Source: Candidatus Lambdaproteobacteria bacterium RIFOXYD2_FULL_50_16
GTDB lineage: Bacteria > SAR324 > XYD2-FULL-50-16
Reading direction: 5' to 3'
Length of the DNA stretch: 57,766 nt
Assembly: GCA_001783695.1 (NCBI GenBank)
Contig: MFNE01000026.1
Location: forward strand, 1-57,766
The stretch's first letter is position 1; every line of letters starts with the position of its first letter. The notes under the pieces were generated by a model, which searched no databases, was not told the DNA's origin, and saw only the letters and a program-made list of their open reading frames with translations. Made by a program: the position numbers and the translations under genes. Positions 25,225-33,777 of the stretch are shown one piece after another.

Positions 25225-25257
25225 ATTTTCTAAGGCTTAGATTAAGCCTTAGAAAAT
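25225..25257. repeat. Perfect 33-bp palindrome
   Basis: ATTTTCTAAGGCTTA (25225-25239) and TAAGCCTTAGAAAAT (25243-25257) are perfect 15-bp inverted arms around GAT. It lies 27 bp upstream of the small helical protein start (25198) and about 380 bp upstream of the universal stress gene. It is not followed by a T run on either strand, so an operator or a transcript cap is more likely than a terminator. Confidence 0.85.
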
Positions 25258-25267
25258 ATTTAATAGG

Positions 25268-25291
25268 TTGTTATGTTGAATTAAATAACAA
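25268..25291. promoter_or_regulatory. Short inverted repeat between divergent genes
   Basis: TTGTTAT (25268-25274) and ATAACAA (25285-25291) are 7-bp inverted arms with a 10-bp AT-rich spacer. The site sits next to the 33-bp palindrome in the spacer before the universal stress gene. It might bind a CRP/FNR-type regulator, but half-site spacing does not match the FNR box. Confidence 0.25.
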
Positions 25292-25638
25292 ACGTACCGG
25301 CCTAAGATTAGTGCTAAAAACAATTCACACCCTAAACCTTCAACATTTATACCAAAGGCCGGGGCAAAAAATGGGTGACAAAGGCCTATCGGGGGCAGGC
25401 CCCTTACGCGGTTGAGTTGTAGTCTTTAAAAGGGGGGGCAATGGGTGTAAGCTCTGAAGGCAACTTTTTGCCAGTAAAAATCCAATCAAATCCAACTAGA
25501 TATCCGATTTTACCTAGCTTTGCCCTTTTGCTCAGGCAGGCGGGTTTAGCTCAAGGTTCAAATATCTTTGCATTGTTGGCTACAGATGCTATCATAAGCC
25601 CAAGAGGACAGTGCAGGTTTAGCCAAAAAGGAGGCGAG

Positions 25639-26460
25639 ATGAAAAGACAGATATTGGTTCCCTTAGATTCAAGTGCGGTCGGACGAGAGGTGATCCATCT
25701 GGCTGATCAGTGGGCTCACCTTTTTGATGCGGAATTGGTTTTTATGCAGGTTAACCCAGTCCTAAGGGATGTGGCCGATCAGGACCTTTTAGAATCGGTG
25801 ATTCTCTCAGAGCGGGTAACCGCCCCTTACCGTGCGATTGCTTCTTACGGGAACCCCAGCCAAGAGATTATTGAGCAGGAAAAGGTGGTTGACCCCTGGA
25901 TTGTGATGATGGCCGCCCATAGCCACTCGATGATGGCTCGGATTTTACTCGGCAGCAATACCGACTATGTGGTCAACCAGTGTAAATCTAACCTGTTTGT
26001 TTACAAGCGGAGCCTGGAGGCGCTCAAGGACTTGATTTTAGTGCCTGTGGACTATTCAAAAGTCAATTCCAAGGTGATTGCTTTGGCGGACGAACTGGGC
26101 CAGAAATTTGGGCGTAGGTTGCATTTTGTTCACGTCTTTAGTCTGCCCGAGTTCGCTCATTACAACATGGAGCATGGTTGGCAGTGGGATCAAATCGAGA
26201 TTGATCGCCAGCACCAAGAAGAGGAGGAAAAGCTTAATCACTTTATTGCCGAGCAGAAAGTAAAAACCGGGTATAAAACCGAACTTAGAATTGGCAAGCC
26301 TTACGAACAAGTGTTGGCCGTACAGCAAAAGCTAAACGCCAAACTGATCATTATGGCTGCCCATGAACACACCCGAGTCGAGCGGTTTTTGGTCGGTAGC
26401 AATACGAAGTACCTCCTGCATCACGCCAACTGTTCTGTCTTGGTCTATAAAGACCGCTAG
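25639..26460 (+). CDS. Tandem-domain universal stress protein
   Basis: A 273-residue protein with two UspA domains: about 1-130 (KRQILVPLDSSAVGREV...MAAHSHSMMARILLGSNTDYVV) and about 132-272 (DLILVPVDYSKVNSKVIALADELG...MAAHEHTRVERFLVGSNTKYLL). Each has the G-x(n)-G-(S/N) ATP-binding ending, so nucleotide binding is plausible in both. The longer frame to 25441 has no signal or domain; ATG 25639 follows AAGGAGG with 6-bp spacing and is clearly the start. A strong terminator follows the stop. It likely helps survival under stress or low oxygen; no partner is next to it. Confidence 0.92.
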   Translation: MKRQILVPLDSSAVGREVIHLADQWAHLFDAELVFMQVNPVLRDVADQDLLESVILSERVTAPYRAIASYGNPSQEIIEQEKVVDPWIVMMAAHSHSMMARILLGSNTDYVVNQCKSNLFVYKRSLEALKDLILVPVDYSKVNSKVIALADELGQKFGRRLHFVHVFSLPEFAHYNMEHGWQWDQIEIDRQHQEEEEKLNHFIAEQKVKTGYKTELRIGKPYEQVLAVQQKLNAKLIIMAAHEHTRVERFLVGSNTKYLLHHANCSVLVYKDR

Positions 26461-26481
26461 GAATTATCTGGTACTAGGCAC

Positions 26482-26528
26482 AAAAAGGACGGCTCCCAGT
26501 TAGTTACTGGCGGGTCGTCCTTTTTTTT
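26482..26528 (+). terminator. Strong intrinsic terminator after the Usp gene
   Basis: AAAAAGGACG (26482-26491) pairs with CGTCCTTTTT (26516-26525), with a second stem CCAGT/ACTGG inside, then eight T. It begins about 22 bp after the stop codon at 26460. Confidence 0.9.
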
Positions 26529-26529
26529 A

Positions 26530-27022
26530 CAAACTTTTAATTGCTTCAGACTCCTTCTGGCTAGTTTCTATTTGGGTGGGATTTCCCTTATTTCGTATTA
26601 AAGGTAAACAATCCTATTGAAGTAACCACCGTAAGCCCGCATTTGCTGCTGGCCAGCTTTAAAAAAACGGATGCCAAATAAACGCAGGAAGTAAATGGAC
26701 ACCTCCAGTTAAACCCGTAACAAAGTAGGGGTAACTGGCTCAGGTATTTATAAATTCACCTTTATTGATTTTGGCCTTGTCTAGTATTTCGCCAATATTT
26801 ACTCTGGTATTTTGCAGGAATCCCCCGAACCATCCATAATGACCCTCGAATTGGCTGGCGTCACGTTGGTGAGGATTTAGCCTAACTTAAAATTAGGTTG
26901 CCACGAAAATTCGTTTTTTTCCGAGCCCCCATTTTGTACCAAAAACCGTTACAACAACCCATAATCGTTAATCCTAGACCCAACCCGCTGGCTTTGCCAG
27001 TTTGATCACTTCCTAAAAATAA
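26530..27022. other. Gene-free stretch before the Bcr/CflA exporter
   Basis: About 490 bp without a supported gene, RNA or repeat. It is AT-richer than its flanks and has stops in all frames. It holds the promoter of the exporter gene, whose ATG at 27023 has no strong ribosome site. Confidence 0.5.
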
Positions 27023-28252
27023 ATGCCCTTTACCAACAGAAAAACCGCGCTGGTCGAGTTTATTATCTTAATGGCCAGCATGAGCTCTTTAATGGCGCTT
27101 TCGATTGACGCTATTCTTCCTGCCTTGCCGCTAATCGGAGCAGACCTAGGTGTGGTTAGGGCTAACGACAATCAACTTTTGATTTCGAGCCTATTTGTGG
27201 GAATGGCGTTTGGGCTTTTGATCTTTGGGCCCCTGTCTGATTCTTTTGGCCGAAAGCCCCCGTTAGCTGCTGGATTGGGCCTATTTGTGCTAGGTTGCTT
27301 GATCTCAATTGGAGCCCATGGGTTTGAGCAAATGTTGATCGGGCGGGTGATCCAGGGGATTGGTTTGGCCGCGCCTAGGGTGGTTTCGTTGGCGATGATC
27401 CGTGACCTCTTTCATGGTGAAGGCATGGCGAAGGTTATGTCGTTTGTAATGATGGTATTCATTTTAGTGCCCGCCTTGGCCCCGGCCTTGGGGCAAGCGA
27501 TTTTGTGGATTGCCCCTTGGCAAGCAATTTTTTGGATGTATCTGGTTCTTTCTATGGTGGTCTTGGTTTGGTTTACGCTGCGTCAGCCAGAGACACTAGT
27601 GCCCGAGAAACGTACCCCATTTGGGCCCATTAATATCTTACAACAGGTTTTTCAAATCCTAAAAACCAGAGAAGCGATGGGCCCAACCACCACCATTGGC
27701 ATCGTCTTTGGGGCTTTTTTAGGATATTTAAGCACGGCCCAACAAATTTTTGGGGGAATGTATGACCGTGCGGCCCAGTTTCCCCTTTACTTCGGGGCGT
27801 TGGCGCTGGTTTTTGGGGGGGCTTCGCTCTTAAATTCGCGTTTGGTTCAGGTCTATAAAATGAGGCCGTTGGCTTTAACCACCTTGGCAATATTGTCAGC
27901 CTGTTCTGGTGGTTTTTTTCTGGTGGCCCTAAATTCGGGCGGAGTTCCTCCCTTTTGGGCGTTTATGTTATTTTTGGCCGCTAGCTTTATGTGTATTGCG
28001 ATCCTCTTTGGCAACCTCAACGCCATGGCCATGGAGCCTTTAGGAAAAATTGCTGGGATTGGTGCTGCCGTGGTGGGCACCTTCTCTACGCTAATTTCGG
28101 CGGGACTAGGGGTTTTGATTGGGCAACTGTACGACGACACCTTGATCCCTATGGCCTCTGGCTTTGCTTGTCTCGGGTTGGCCAGTATGGTAATTTTGAT
28201 GGTAACTACAAAAACCGGAAAAGACCCTATCGACGCGGAAATTAGTTTATAA
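27023..28252 (+). CDS. MFS drug-resistance transporter, Bcr/CflA family
   Basis: A 409-residue inner-membrane antiporter with 12 predicted helices. Motif A reads GPLSDSFGRKPP (about residues 73-84) and the family-typical loop GRVIQGIGLAAPRVVSLAMIRD follows (about 111-132), close to Bcr and CflA, which export bicyclomycin, chloramphenicol or sulfonamides. The substrate here is unknown. The start is ATG 27023. Its end overlaps the convergent moaC by 6 bp. Confidence 0.88.
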   Translation: MPFTNRKTALVEFIILMASMSSLMALSIDAILPALPLIGADLGVVRANDNQLLISSLFVGMAFGLLIFGPLSDSFGRKPPLAAGLGLFVLGCLISIGAHGFEQMLIGRVIQGIGLAAPRVVSLAMIRDLFHGEGMAKVMSFVMMVFILVPALAPALGQAILWIAPWQAIFWMYLVLSMVVLVWFTLRQPETLVPEKRTPFGPINILQQVFQILKTREAMGPTTTIGIVFGAFLGYLSTAQQIFGGMYDRAAQFPLYFGALALVFGGASLLNSRLVQVYKMRPLALTTLAILSACSGGFFLVALNSGGVPPFWAFMLFLAASFMCIAILFGNLNAMAMEPLGKIAGIGAAVVGTFSTLISAGLGVLIGQLYDDTLIPMASGFACLGLASMVILMVTTKTGKDPIDAEISL

Positions 28253-28732
28253 AGGATCATTTATAAAGGTTCCCGATTTGCCGCCCTCCTTGCGCACCAA
28301 GCAAATCCCCTCGATGATCATCTTTTTGTCAACCGCCTTACACATGTCGTAAAAGGTTAAGGCGGCCATACTAACCGCCATTAAGGCTTCCATTTCGACC
28401 CCGGTTTTTCCCGTCAGCTTGGCTGTGGCTTGTATTAAAACCAGGCCCTGTTTTTGATCTAAGGTCAACTCCACCGAGACTTGATCAAGCCCTAATGGAT
28501 GGCACATGGGGATCAATTCCCCGGTTTTTTTTGCGGCCAAAATGGCGGCGGTTTTAGCCACCGTAAAGGCGTCGCCTTTTTCTAGTTTTCCCTCTATAAG
28601 AATTTGGGCTAGTTCAGGCGAGATGCGGACCTGCCCCTTGGCTACGGCTAGGCGTTGGGTGGGGGTTTTATTCCCTACGTCCACCATTTGGGCGCGGCCA
28701 GTTTGGTCAAAGTGGCTCAATTTCTTGGTCAT
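28247..28732 (-). CDS. moaC: Cyclic pyranopterin monophosphate synthase
   Basis: The 161-residue enzyme turns 3',8-cyclo-GTP, made by MoaA, into cyclic pyranopterin monophosphate, the first pterin of molybdenum cofactor synthesis. The sequence has MVDVGNKTPTQRLAVA (about 16-31), the active-site LIPMCHPLGLDQVSVEL (about 73-89), and GVEMEALMAVSMAALTFYDMCKAVDK (about 111-136, with the catalytic Lys/Asp region). Length matches E. coli MoaC (161). No other moa gene is in the window. It overlaps the unknown gene upstream by 26 bp, so it is translationally linked to that pair. Confidence 0.96.
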   Translation of the reverse strand: MTKKLSHFDQTGRAQMVDVGNKTPTQRLAVAKGQVRISPELAQILIEGKLEKGDAFTVAKTAAILAAKKTGELIPMCHPLGLDQVSVELTLDQKQGLVLIQATAKLTGKTGVEMEALMAVSMAALTFYDMCKAVDKKMIIEGICLVRKEGGKSGTFINDPL

Positions 28733-29561
28733 AATAACTCATCTGTCCGGCCCCGGTTTTAAGAGCCTGTAACGCCTGGGACTGGGCGCGAAGGGCTTGA
28801 AGGTTTGCGGTGCGTTCACCCGCTGGGTTTAAGAAACGGGCCCGCCAAAAGGGCTGGGACTGGGGTTTCTTTTTAAAGAGTTCAACCTCTAGCCACCCCC
28901 TTAAAGGGCCCAGGCAGAGTTCGGTTAGTTCGTTGGTAAGTTGCCCTGCCACCTCTTTTCGATTAGAGCGCGAGAGGTGTAAAAAGAGGGGCAAAACCCC
29001 GGAGTACAGTTCTTCTAAACGAACCGAGGTTTGGCCAGCCCACCAAGCTTGATTAAGCCCTCGAAATAGAGCCATAAATATCTGCACTAATTGGATTTCT
29101 TCGTCTAAAAACCAAGGGATCAATGGAGCTAAAGCGGGCAGCGATTCTGGGGCTTGTTGGTTTTTTATCAAGCGAAATTCTAACCTAGGATCCAAAAAAT
29201 CCCCTTGGGCTAATTCCATCTGGCTTTGAGTTAGACTTAAGACCAACCGCTTTTTTTCAATCTTTAAGAGTTTTTCCAAGTTAGCTTGATCACTCAAAAG
29301 CACCAACTGATCACAATGCTGCTCCAGCTTGATTAGGCTTGGTGCTAGTTTGGGTTCAACCTGGGAGCCTATAGGAAGTAGATAATAGGTTTGTTCTTCT
29401 AAACGAGCGCGGACTAAAAAATAGGGTCTTGTCCCTGATTCAGGGTAGTGCAAACAAAAGTCTAACACATAACCTTTTGTTTTGGGGAAGAGTCCCAAGG
29501 GACCTGATTGGGACAGGGACCAGTCGGCAAGGCGTTGCTCGCTGGCGCGGTAAAGAATCAT
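28707..29561 (-). CDS. Uncharacterised protein, first part of coupled pair with moaC
   Basis: A 284-residue soluble protein with no domain I recognise. Residues 1-100 look alpha/beta with an early MILYRASEQRLADW; residues about 140-240 are helical and rich in Leu (LIPWFLDEEIQLVQIFMALFRGLNQAWW), and the C-terminus is Gln- and Leu-rich. The start overlaps the upstream gene stop as ATGA and its end overlaps moaC by 26 bp. It carries no signal peptide or membrane segment. The tight coupling to the gene at 29558-30649 suggests the two products act together. Function unknown. Confidence 0.6.
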   Translation of the reverse strand: MILYRASEQRLADWSLSQSGPLGLFPKTKGYVLDFCLHYPESGTRPYFLVRARLEEQTYYLLPIGSQVEPKLAPSLIKLEQHCDQLVLLSDQANLEKLLKIEKKRLVLSLTQSQMELAQGDFLDPRLEFRLIKNQQAPESLPALAPLIPWFLDEEIQLVQIFMALFRGLNQAWWAGQTSVRLEELYSGVLPLFLHLSRSNRKEVAGQLTNELTELCLGPLRGWLEVELFKKKPQSQPFWRARFLNPAGERTANLQALRAQSQALQALKTGAGQMSYYDQEIEPL

Positions 29562-30649
29562 GGCGTCTCTGGCTGATAAAATCCAGGGCCAGCAGAGACT
29601 TGGCCAGAAAGAAAGGTCTCTAACCGGTCTAAAAGCCCAATCGAGCGACGGTCCTTAATAGACACCTGGAGCCCATTTTTATCGAGCTCCAACGCAAGTG
29701 CTCCCCCAAAAGGCGAAGCCAGGTCAAGCCGCCAGCTGCGGGTGGTAGCCCTTTGAACATGCCCGGCTAGTCCCAATTGCCGGTGAAGCCCGGTTAGTTG
29801 GCGCAAAAGGGCTTGCGGCTGGTCTAAGGGTTGGCCAAAGGGATAGTAAAGAGGGGCACCCTGTAATCTGGACCAACCCTCGGCGTCTTCCTGTTTTATA
29901 ACATAGTGATCTTCCAAATATTGATACCGACCCTCTAGGTCTTGGCGCAAGGTTTGAGCAAGGCTTAAAAACCGCTCAATCTTCAGCCCGTTCCCCCGGA
30001 GCAAACCCCGATTTTCAATCCAAACCATTGAGGCCCAGTCACCCTCTAAAGGACCAGCCAGAACTGCCAGCTCGATTAACGCCGGGTGTTGGGTAAGGAG
30101 TTGGTCTAAAAGCTGGGGCGCTTGGACGCCTTTGAGTTGAGCTTTAAATCCTTGGGGTTGGTTAAAGAGTTTTGCCGACTGTTCAAAGCTAAGTTGAACC
30201 TCGCTAAGCGGAGTGAATCGATTGGTAAACTGAGCCATGAGCCTGTTTCCAAAACGCGTGGGTAGCCAGATTTGAGTCTTAGAAAGTTGGCTGGAAAGCT
30301 GGTTTAAGTCTCGCTGCTCGCCTAGGAGGTGGGCCTCTACCAACCTTGAGTTACTTAAATCCAAAACCACCTGCACCCGTCCATGGGCCCCTTCTTGTAC
30401 TAAAGAGGCGATGGGTTGTTCAGTGGCTAAAGAAAAGTTGAGCCCAGTCTGGCTGGTAATTTCAGCAACCAAAAGCCCAAGGGCGTCTTCGGGGTCTAAC
30501 TCCTCCAGTTCAGGTGGGGGGCACAATAAAAAAAACTGGCATAATTGATCCCGGCCAATTGGGTCAAAAAAATGTTCTTCACGCTCTTTAGCCGGATCAA
30601 TCCCTGCCAGGGTCAGCGCAAAACGGCTGAGGGCGGCGCGGGAATCCAT
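29558..30649 (-). CDS. Uncharacterised large cytoplasmic protein
   Basis: A 363-residue protein without recognised motifs. It has no signal peptide or transmembrane helix, an acidic N-terminal region (EELDPEDALG, near residue 50), and many Leu/Gln-rich stretches. The region about 150-280 alternates short helices and strands. ATG 30649 begins 3 bp after the end of yggT and the next gene overlaps it by 4 bp, so the order yggT - this gene - 28707 - moaC is one transcription unit. No evidence gives a function. Confidence 0.55.
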   Translation of the reverse strand: MDSRAALSRFALTLAGIDPAKEREEHFFDPIGRDQLCQFFLLCPPPELEELDPEDALGLLVAEITSQTGLNFSLATEQPIASLVQEGAHGRVQVVLDLSNSRLVEAHLLGEQRDLNQLSSQLSKTQIWLPTRFGNRLMAQFTNRFTPLSEVQLSFEQSAKLFNQPQGFKAQLKGVQAPQLLDQLLTQHPALIELAVLAGPLEGDWASMVWIENRGLLRGNGLKIERFLSLAQTLRQDLEGRYQYLEDHYVIKQEDAEGWSRLQGAPLYYPFGQPLDQPQALLRQLTGLHRQLGLAGHVQRATTRSWRLDLASPFGGALALELDKNGLQVSIKDRRSIGLLDRLETFLSGQVSAGPGFYQPETP

Positions 30650-30652
30650 AAA

Positions 30653-31255
30653 CTAAAGAAACAGTTGGCCTTGGAGATCAAACCCCAAGGAGATGGTGAA
30701 GTGAAAAGCCAAATATAGGCCAATCCCCAATACTATGGGTGAAAGATCAACCTTAGCCCTAGGAAGGAGCCGTTGCAGAGGGGTCAAAAAGGGGTCAATC
30801 ATCCAGACCACACTCCTGACTAAGTGGTTGTTTTGCCCTGGCTTGACCAGGGTGAACACAAAATAAAACAAACAGAGGATCATCAAAAAAAAGATCATAC
30901 TGCGCCCAACCACGGTCAAACCTAAAAGGGCATATATCCCGCTGTTGAGTATAGCGTCATTCAGCGCCAGTTGGCCGACCACCAACCCGCCAACGCTCCT
31001 GATTATTCCGGGGAAGAAAATTTCCCCGTAATCGGCTGCTTCCAAGGCTAGCAGTGGTGCCAAAGGGGCAATGGTGCGGGGCACCCGGTCTTGAATCCAA
31101 TGCCATAGGGGCATGGTCGCCCGGTAAACAAAGCGAACCATTGGGTTAGACGGATCGGCATCTATCCAAGAGAGGATAAAGGCGGCAATAATCAGCCAAG
31201 AGTAGGCTTTAAAACCAAATCCCACCGCTTCAGCCAGACGGACAAAAAGTTCCAT
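30653..31255 (-). CDS. yggT: YggT-family membrane protein
   Basis: The 200-residue inner-membrane protein has two YGGT repeats, each with two hydrophobic segments: about 10-75 (AAFILSWIDADPSNPMVRFVYRATMPL) and about 115-195 (LVRSVVWMIDPFLTPLQRLLPR). The family pattern W-[ID]-x-D-P-x-[NL]-P-x-[LV]-[QR]-x-L is seen in both. YggT proteins are linked to cell-shape and division or to osmotic balance, but their biochemical role is open. Usually it lies near yggS-proC; here it follows a PilZ gene. The end and start codons are nearly joined to both neighbours. Confidence 0.85.
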   Translation of the reverse strand: MELFVRLAEAVGFGFKAYSWLIIAAFILSWIDADPSNPMVRFVYRATMPLWHWIQDRVPRTIAPLAPLLALEAADYGEIFFPGIIRSVGGLVVGQLALNDAILNSGIYALLGLTVVGRSMIFFLMILCLFYFVFTLVKPGQNNHLVRSVVWMIDPFLTPLQRLLPRAKVDLSPIVLGIGLYLAFHFTISLGFDLQGQLFL

Positions 31256-31756
31256 TTAGCCACCTGCGCTTGCAATGCTGTGCCATAGATCAAGGTCGAT
31301 CTCCTCAGCAAATCGGCAACCAATTTGAAATCCACCTTTGATCGGTATCGAGCGGGCTACTTCGAAATCAAAATCGAATTGGTGATGGTTGGTAAAGATC
31401 GGATCAGGAATGGCGGCTCGAAGCAGGGTGCCCGCTTCAAAGGCATGGATTGAAAAAAAACCCAAGCCCCCCTTGGAATAGTCAATTAAGCGAAATTTGA
31501 TTTCTTTGTTGCCAGAAAACACGAGGAGTTCTCCTTTGGCTTGATAGCGAGGAAAGGCACGCATCGCCCGCCCGTCTTGAGAAAAAGGGGAGTCATCAAG
31601 ACCAAAGTCGTCCTCGTCTGAAATTAAGGAGTCAGAGTCTTCTGCTTCGGTCTGATCGCCGAGTAGGGTTAAAATCACCTTGGTGCTGCCGTCCAAATCC
31701 AGCGGCTCGGTGAGGACAAAGCTTTTGTCCCTATATACTGCTTTGATAGAAAACAT
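31256..31756 (-). CDS. PilZ-domain protein with AF2212-like N-terminus
   Basis: A 166-residue protein. Residues 1-32 (SIKAVYRDKSFVLTEPLDL) resemble the short AF2212-like antitoxin fold, usually a stand-alone protein. After an acidic linker (about 33-60), the PilZ domain (about 62-160) has FPRYQAKGEL with Arg for c-di-GMP and DYSKGGLGF fitting (D/N)xSxxG, so c-di-GMP binding is likely. Of the two RxxxR arginines only one is clear. The gene starts the leftward unit that goes on to yggT, and lies downstream of the separately transcribed methyltransferase. It is a candidate reader of the c-di-GMP produced by 15140-16420. Confidence 0.75.
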   Translation of the reverse strand: MFSIKAVYRDKSFVLTEPLDLDGSTKVILTLLGDQTEAEDSDSLISDEDDFGLDDSPFSQDGRAMRAFPRYQAKGELLVFSGNKEIKFRLIDYSKGGLGFFSIHAFEAGTLLRAAIPDPIFTNHHQFDFDFEVARSIPIKGGFQIGCRFAEEIDLDLWHSIASAGG

Positions 31757-31806
31757 GGTTTTTGCTAAAATAGTTCGGGTTACACTAGCCTAATCGTTAA
31801 ATTAGA

Positions 31807-32388
31807 TCAAGCCGACGGACTTTGACCCATTGCTACTCCAAACCAGTCATATAACTTGGGTGTTTTGACGTTTTCGAAACCGGCCTGGGCCATCTGGTCT
31901 GCCATGGTTTGGGCGGATACCCTAATATGGGCCGGAGGTCCCATAGGGCTATCGACCGGGGCCCAGTCTAAGATAAGGAGTTTTCCTGCGGGTTTAAGGA
32001 TCCGTTTGCACTCGGCTAAAATGGCTAATGGCTGGTGGAGTTCATGGTGCAACATAACCATAACCACTAAATCGGCGATCTGGCTTTCTAAAGGGATTTG
32101 ACTTTCAGGCATCAAACGCAAATCCAGCCGCCCTTGGCTTACCTCTGGGCGGTTTTCCCTTGCCCAGGACAGCAATTCTTCGGAAATGTCCAACCCAATC
32201 AATTTGGCATTAGGGGCCAATTTTAGAAGCTCAGCACTATAAAAACCGGTTCCGCAACCCACCTCCACCATCAGTTTTGGGTTTTTTAACGCTAGCAGGG
32301 GCCAAAAAAGATTGGGGTCCTGGAATTTTAGCCGCTCTGGGTCATTTAGTTTCGCGAGTTTTTTGGGGTCGAACTTGATTTCGGTCAT
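31807..32388 (-). CDS. SAM-dependent methyltransferase, class I
   Basis: A 193-residue Rossmann-fold methyltransferase of the Methyltransf_11 type. Motif I MVEVGCGTGFYSAELL is at about 36-51, the acidic end of strand 2 is in LIGLDIS (about 63-69), motif II region is LVVMVMLHHELHQPL (about 108-122) and KPAGKLLILDW follows (about 131-141). The substrate is not obvious; ubiquinone/menaquinone or small-molecule types share this layout. The segment upstream (32389-33374) holds no intact gene. The start ATG 32388 has no clear ribosome site. Confidence 0.85.
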   Translation of the reverse strand: MTEIKFDPKKLAKLNDPERLKFQDPNLFWPLLALKNPKLMVEVGCGTGFYSAELLKLAPNAKLIGLDISEELLSWARENRPEVSQGRLDLRLMPESQIPLESQIADLVVMVMLHHELHQPLAILAECKRILKPAGKLLILDWAPVDSPMGPPAHIRVSAQTMADQMAQAGFENVKTPKLYDWFGVAMGQSPSA

Positions 32389-32940
32389 CAGGAATAGTTT
32401 GGGAGGGTTGCAGTCTTTTATCTAGCTATACTAATCGACTAACGAAGAGGAAGCAAGCAGCCTTAAGCTTATAGCGGGAAGAAGGGAGAAGCGTAATTTT
32501 CAGGGTAGAATACTTTTATTGGCCCCTTGTTTTGAAAAAAAACGGTGTGGGCCTCCGCGTATAAAGTAATAGCTATAGCTAGTTACCTCTTTATATTCTT
32601 TTTAGAATTACGAAACAATCAGCGCCGGTTAATTTCGTTTGGCTAGGGAAAAACCCTTATTTTGCGTACTGTCCCTTACCCTTTTGATCAAAATATTCTA
32701 ATCCAAAAACAGGTTTTTTTGTGACTTTCACGGTTCATTTGTTTGAGAACCTCCGTCCGGTTTGGTACAGTCACGACGGTTTTTTAAATGGGGCCAAAGC
32801 TTGGTACGGCCTCAACGGGCTTTATTAGGGCGCTTTGTTGATTAGGATTGGTGATAACCTTTTTATTTTTTTTTCGGTCCGAGATTGGGCTTATTTGCGC
32901 TAGATCGGGGCGCTGTTTAGTTTTGGATTTTTCCAAATGG
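32389..32940. other. Gene-free stretch upstream of the methyltransferase
   Basis: About 550 bp with stops in every frame and no RNA gene or repeat that I can support. It contains the promoter of the methyltransferase. It may be the worn remains of the 5' part of the receiver pseudogene at 32942-33250. Confidence 0.45.
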
Positions 32941-32941
32941 C

Positions 32942-33250
32942 TTGTGTGGACCGGAGGTTGTCCATGTTTTTTTAAGACAGGAACTGTTCAACAGTTTGGG
33001 ACTGGCAGCCGCTTCGCTGGCGGCTTACGCTTTGGTTTTGATGGATATCGACATGCCTGATGAACGGGATTCAAGCGAACCAAGAGATTTGGTTGCAGGC
33101 TTTGGAAACCCAGTGATCATCTTAGCCTTGACCTCTTACACCTCAGACGACCTCCCCCGCATCGACCCAGATTTACGCTTCGACGGCTACCTTAACAAAC
33201 CGCTCCGCAAGGGAAAACTCCTAGCCTGTGTAAAGCCCATATTAAAATGA
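32942..33250 (+). pseudogene. Remnant of a response-regulator receiver domain
   Basis: Only the C-terminal half of a receiver is legible: ALVLMDIDMPD with the phospho-acceptor Asp, then VIILALTSY (switch Thr region) and DGYLNKPLRKGKLLACVKPIL with the invariant Lys-Pro. The N-terminal beta-alpha half and the acidic pair are missing, and the loop after the acceptor is abnormal. The likely start would be TTG 32942, with no ribosome site. The style (LNKPLRK) resembles receivers of hybrid kinases, so this may be the tail of a lost hybrid kinase. Confidence 0.6.
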
Positions 33251-33374
33251 TCTGGGTATGGGCCGGGTGCTAGGGTAAAAGCCTTAAGCAAACAATGGGG
33301 AAAGGGCCGGTATTGACAAGCAAGGACTATGGGTTAGACTGTTGTAAAAAAAATAATCCTTTGGGCTTGGCTCC

Positions 33375-33776
33375 ATGGCTGTCAATTTAACTTCCTTTTT
33401 GATCGTGGACGACCAAAGTTCAACTAGGCATGTCATTAAAAGGGCACTGCAAACTGCTGGATATAGCGTTTTTAGTGAAGCGAAAAGTGGGACTGAAGCC
33501 CTCAACAAGTTGCGAGAATCGACCTACGATCTGGTGATTCTCGATTGGACGATGCCGGGTATGTCGGGAATTGATGTCTTAAAAGAAATCCGGCACAACC
33601 CAGATTGGAATAACCTTAAAGTGATTATGGTTACGGCTGAAGGTTTTAAGGAAAATGTGATCGAGGCGGTAAAGGCTGGGGCCAATAATTATATTGTCAA
33701 ACCCTTTACTCACGCCCTCTTGTTAGAAAAAATCGAACGTACCTTGGGCGCTAACTTCAAACCAGTGATGGGCTAG
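33375..33776 (+). CDS. CheY-like single-domain response regulator
   Basis: A 133-residue receiver: IVDDQ (acidic pair Asp12, Asp13), acceptor Asp in LVILDWTMPGMSG (about residue 58), the switch residue in VIMVTAEG and the Lys in YIVKPFT (about 110). All phosphotransfer residues are present. There is no output domain. It ends one base before the end of the CheA-like kinase gene on the other strand; the two may form a two-component pair. It could also serve as the diffusible receiver for the CheC proteins of the window. Confidence 0.9.
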   Translation: MAVNLTSFLIVDDQSSTRHVIKRALQTAGYSVFSEAKSGTEALNKLRESTYDLVILDWTMPGMSGIDVLKEIRHNPDWNNLKVIMVTAEGFKENVIEAVKAGANNYIVKPFTHALLLEKIERTLGANFKPVMG

Positions 33777-33777
33777 C

